6,867 bases of DNA from contig CAZBCK010000049.1 in assembly GCA_964490635.1 (NCBI GenBank), positions 1 to 6,867 on the forward strand, read 5' to 3'. The notes under the pieces are model-generated. The model did not search any database. It was given only the letters and a program-made list of their open reading frames with translations, and had not been told where the DNA came from. This document shows, piece by piece, positions 5,252-6,867 of the stretch. Every line of letters begins with the position of its first letter. Position 1 is the first letter of the stretch. The stretch comes from JAYEHC01 sp964490635. GTDB lineage: Bacteria > Patescibacteriota > Minisyncoccia > JAHIHE01 > JAGLIN01. A program made the position numbers and the translations under genes.

Positions 5252-6598
5252 ATGTCAATCGTAAAAGTAACAAACGCGAGCGTTGTTTATAATAAAGGTT
5301 CTGAAAATCAGGTGAATGCTCTATTAAATGCCACTTTGGAAATTGAGCCGAAAGAATATATTATTATTTTTGGTCCTTCTGGATGCGGGAAATCAACTCT
5401 CTTGAATGTGATCGCGGGACTGGAAAGACCAACTGACGGAGAAGTAAGTGTTAACGAAGAAAATCTTGGCGAGATGAATGACGACCAGCTGGCGAAATTT
5501 CACTGCACGGAAATAGGGATGGTTTTTCAGGCGTATAATCTTATTACCAGTTTGTCGGTAAGGGATAATGTTATTCTTCCTCAAATGTTTCTTGGGATTA
5601 GCGATAAAAAAACACGCAGGGGAAAAGCGGATAAATTGCTTGACAGGTTTGGGATTCTTCCCCAAGCAAACAAAATTCCAACTCAGCTTTCCGGCGGTCA
5701 GCAACAGAGAATTGGAATAGCGCGCGCTTTGATCAATGATCAGCCGATAATTTTAGCTGATGAGCCGATTGGGAATCTTGATTCGAAATCCGCCGCGAAT
5801 GTGCTGGAAATACTAAAAGACTTGAACGAAAAAGAAGAAAAAACAATTATTATGGTTACTCACAATCCTGAATATCTTGATTATGCCCACCGCGTTTTTT
5901 ATATGAAAGACGGAAGAATAGAACACGAGGTTGTTAATAAAAAGAAAAAACAACGCAAAGTTGAAAAGAAAAATATCTCAAGTTCAAGAAATAATGAATT
6001 TGATATTCTCTTGAAATCATTTCCCGGGCTTTCGGAAGCGCAACTTCATTTGCTGATGATTCCTTTCAAGGCGAAAGTTCTTTCTGAGTATTTACTAACG
6101 CCTTTGGATATTGACAGAATCCAAAGGATGGAAGGATTTATCAAAGACAGATTATCAGGCAAGTTGGTTAAATATGAGTTTAGAATGATGCTTGACAAGT
6201 CTTTTGAAAAAGGAGGAGTTGGATTGGACGAAAGGACGGCGGCTCATTATTCCGCGGAAACGGAAAAAATTATGGAAAGCGCCAGATTGCTGCGCAGAGA
6301 TTTTAAAGGTACTGCGGAAAAATTCAATCTTGAGGAATTTGAGTTGAAAGTAAAACTAATTACGCGTTATCTAACTCTCTCATTTGCTAAAAATATAGAC
6401 GAAAGACAAAAAGCAAGAATTGAACAACTGGTAGGAATGAGGCTGAAAAGTAAAATAGGAAAAGAAATATTTATGAAGGCAATAGATGCTCCTTTTAAAG
6501 AAGGAGGTGCGGGACTTGACAAAAGAGCTGTTCAAAAAATCGCCAGAGATTTGGAAGTCATTTTGCTTGTTAATTTCGGACTTGAAGAAAAGAAATAA
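5252..6598 (+). CDS. ABC transporter ATPase (LolD/MacB-like) with a duplicated C-terminal extension
   Basis: Residues 1-225 form a complete ABC nucleotide-binding domain: Walker A GPSGCGKST (41-49), Q-loop Q93, signature LSGGQ (146-150), Walker B PIILADEP (165-172, catalytic E171), D-loop NLDS (175-178) and H-loop H204. The closest familiar group is the LolD/MacB/FtsE type, which works with an FtsX-like permease in lipoprotein release, efflux or septation. Family members are usually about 220-250 residues, but this one has 448. After a Lys-rich linker (229-240), residues 250-448 hold two related modules at about 286-341 and 381-438. Both share the pattern R..GK....F, then F..GG.GLD.R, separated by a helical stretch. 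No membrane segment is present, so the tail is cytoplasmic and could contact a regulator or permease. No permease is encoded in the window. A weak AAAGA lies before the ATG. Confidence 0.93.
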   Translation: MSIVKVTNASVVYNKGSENQVNALLNATLEIEPKEYIIIFGPSGCGKSTLLNVIAGLERPTDGEVSVNEENLGEMNDDQLAKFHCTEIGMVFQAYNLITSLSVRDNVILPQMFLGISDKKTRRGKADKLLDRFGILPQANKIPTQLSGGQQQRIGIARALINDQPIILADEPIGNLDSKSAANVLEILKDLNEKEEKTIIMVTHNPEYLDYAHRVFYMKDGRIEHEVVNKKKKQRKVEKKNISSSRNNEFDILLKSFPGLSEAQLHLLMIPFKAKVLSEYLLTPLDIDRIQRMEGFIKDRLSGKLVKYEFRMMLDKSFEKGGVGLDERTAAHYSAETEKIMESARLLRRDFKGTAEKFNLEEFELKVKLITRYLTLSFAKNIDERQKARIEQLVGMRLKSKIGKEIFMKAIDAPFKEGGAGLDKRAVQKIARDLEVILLVNFGLEEKK

Positions 6599-6636
6599 AA
6601 TCCAATACAAAATATTTTAGAAAAAAGTGAGGTTTT

Positions 6637-6711
6637 ATGGCAAAGCGACTTTCGCGGGAATTTAATCCGCGCGATTGTCACGATGAGTGTTTTGTATTTT
6701 GTGATATTTAG
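6637..6711 (+). CDS. doubtful 24-codon Cys-rich small ORF
   Basis: ATG 6637 is preceded by GTGAGG four bases upstream, the best Shine-Dalgarno-like spacing in the window. The ORF ends in TAG at 6709-6711. The predicted peptide has Cys14, His15, Cys18 and Cys22, a CX3CX3C pattern with an adjacent His that could bind metal. Against it: it is very short, a GC-rich hairpin (6652-6674) sits in its middle, and part of it resembles an intergenic repeat half. It may well be non-coding. Confidence 0.2.
   Translation: MAKRLSREFNPRDCHDECFVFCDI
6652..6674. other. GC-rich hairpin downstream of the ABC ATPase gene
   Basis: TCGCGGGA (6652-6659) pairs with TCCGCGCGA (6666-6674), making eight pairs with one bulged G around a six-base loop. 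It lies about 55 bases after the ABC stop. No T-run follows directly, so it is not a standard Rho-independent terminator, although it could slow polymerase or protect the 3' end. TTCGCGGGAAT (6651-6661) contains the complement of the repeat core at 4728-4736. Confidence 0.45.
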
Positions 6712-6761
6712 GAAGTTGTTTTTAATAAATATAAATAATAATTTGATATAATGGGAAATAA

Positions 6762-6789
6762 TTCACGCATTGAAATAATGTGTTATAAT
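6762..6789 (+). promoter_or_regulatory. extended -10 promoter for the right-edge gene
   Basis: TGTTATAAT (6781-6789) is a perfect extended -10 element (TGN plus TATAAT). A weak TTCACG (6762-6767) lies 16 bases upstream as a possible -35. The start would be near 6796, about 30 bases before the ATG at 6826. A second perfect TATAAT at 6747-6752 lacks a well-spaced -35. Confidence 0.55.
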
Positions 6790-6825
6790 ATAACCAAGCA
6801 AAAATAACCTCTAAATAAAAAAACT

Positions 6826-6867
6826 ATGTCTATTCTGTCTCTCTATTCAAAAATTCAATTGAAGATT
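6826..6867 (+). CDS. 5' end of an unidentified gene, cut by the window edge
   Basis: ATG 6826 opens a frame reading MSILSLYSKIQLKI and runs off the right end without a stop. It follows a good extended -10 promoter by about 30 bases and, like the other genes here, has no clear Shine-Dalgarno. Fourteen residues do not identify a family. A permease partner for the ABC ATPase is one possibility by position, but the separate promoter weakens that idea and nothing in these residues shows it. Confidence 0.45.
   Translation, partial: MSILSLYSKIQLKI

Noticed and set aside
5393..5704. 103-codon minus-strand frame within the ABC ATPase
   Set aside because: It lies opposite the Walker A to signature region of a confident gene and shows no domain of its own.

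Overview
The window is an AT-rich stretch that looks like a Candidate Phyla Radiation (Patescibacteria) genome or a close relative. This is inferred from the compact gene style, the near absence of Shine-Dalgarno sites, the type IV pilus genes with elaborate prepilins, the four-helix-bundle protein remnant and the short AT-rich repeats between genes. The standard bacterial code fits: genes end in TAA, TAG or TGA, and no in-frame TGA occurs inside any gene. All supported genes are on the plus strand.

Region 1 (1-4670) is a type IV pilus block. It opens with pilC, the inner-membrane platform protein. Next is a very large prepilin-like protein whose pilin stalk is followed by an Ig-like domain, about seven beta-propeller repeats and a second Ig-like domain. 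This protein has its own likely promoter. A 331-base gap follows, holding a broken four-helix-bundle gene (two pieces in different frames, middle missing) set among TAAC/GTTA-type repeats. Those repeats run into the 5' end of a second, smaller PilW/GspJ-like prepilin and actually encode part of its leader peptide.

Region 2 (4671-6598) starts with a 185-base spacer carrying a good sigma70-type promoter. It then encodes a stand-alone CheY-like receiver and, 21 bases later, an ABC transporter ATPase of the LolD/MacB type. The ATPase carries an unusual C-terminal extension of about 215 residues that contains an internal duplication. No membrane permease partner is in the window.

Region 3 (6599-6867) is mostly non-coding. 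It has a GC-rich hairpin, a doubtful 24-codon Cys-rich ORF, an extended -10 promoter and the first 14 codons of a gene that leaves the window.

Together, PilC would assemble fibres from the processed prepilins, and the propeller protein is a candidate surface or tip adhesin. The receiver and ABC ATPase form a separate transcription unit, and any link to the pilus is inference from proximity only. The observations most worth following are the prepilin-propeller architecture, the broken four-helix-bundle gene with its repeats, the repeat-derived prepilin leader and the duplicated C-terminal module on the ABC ATPase.
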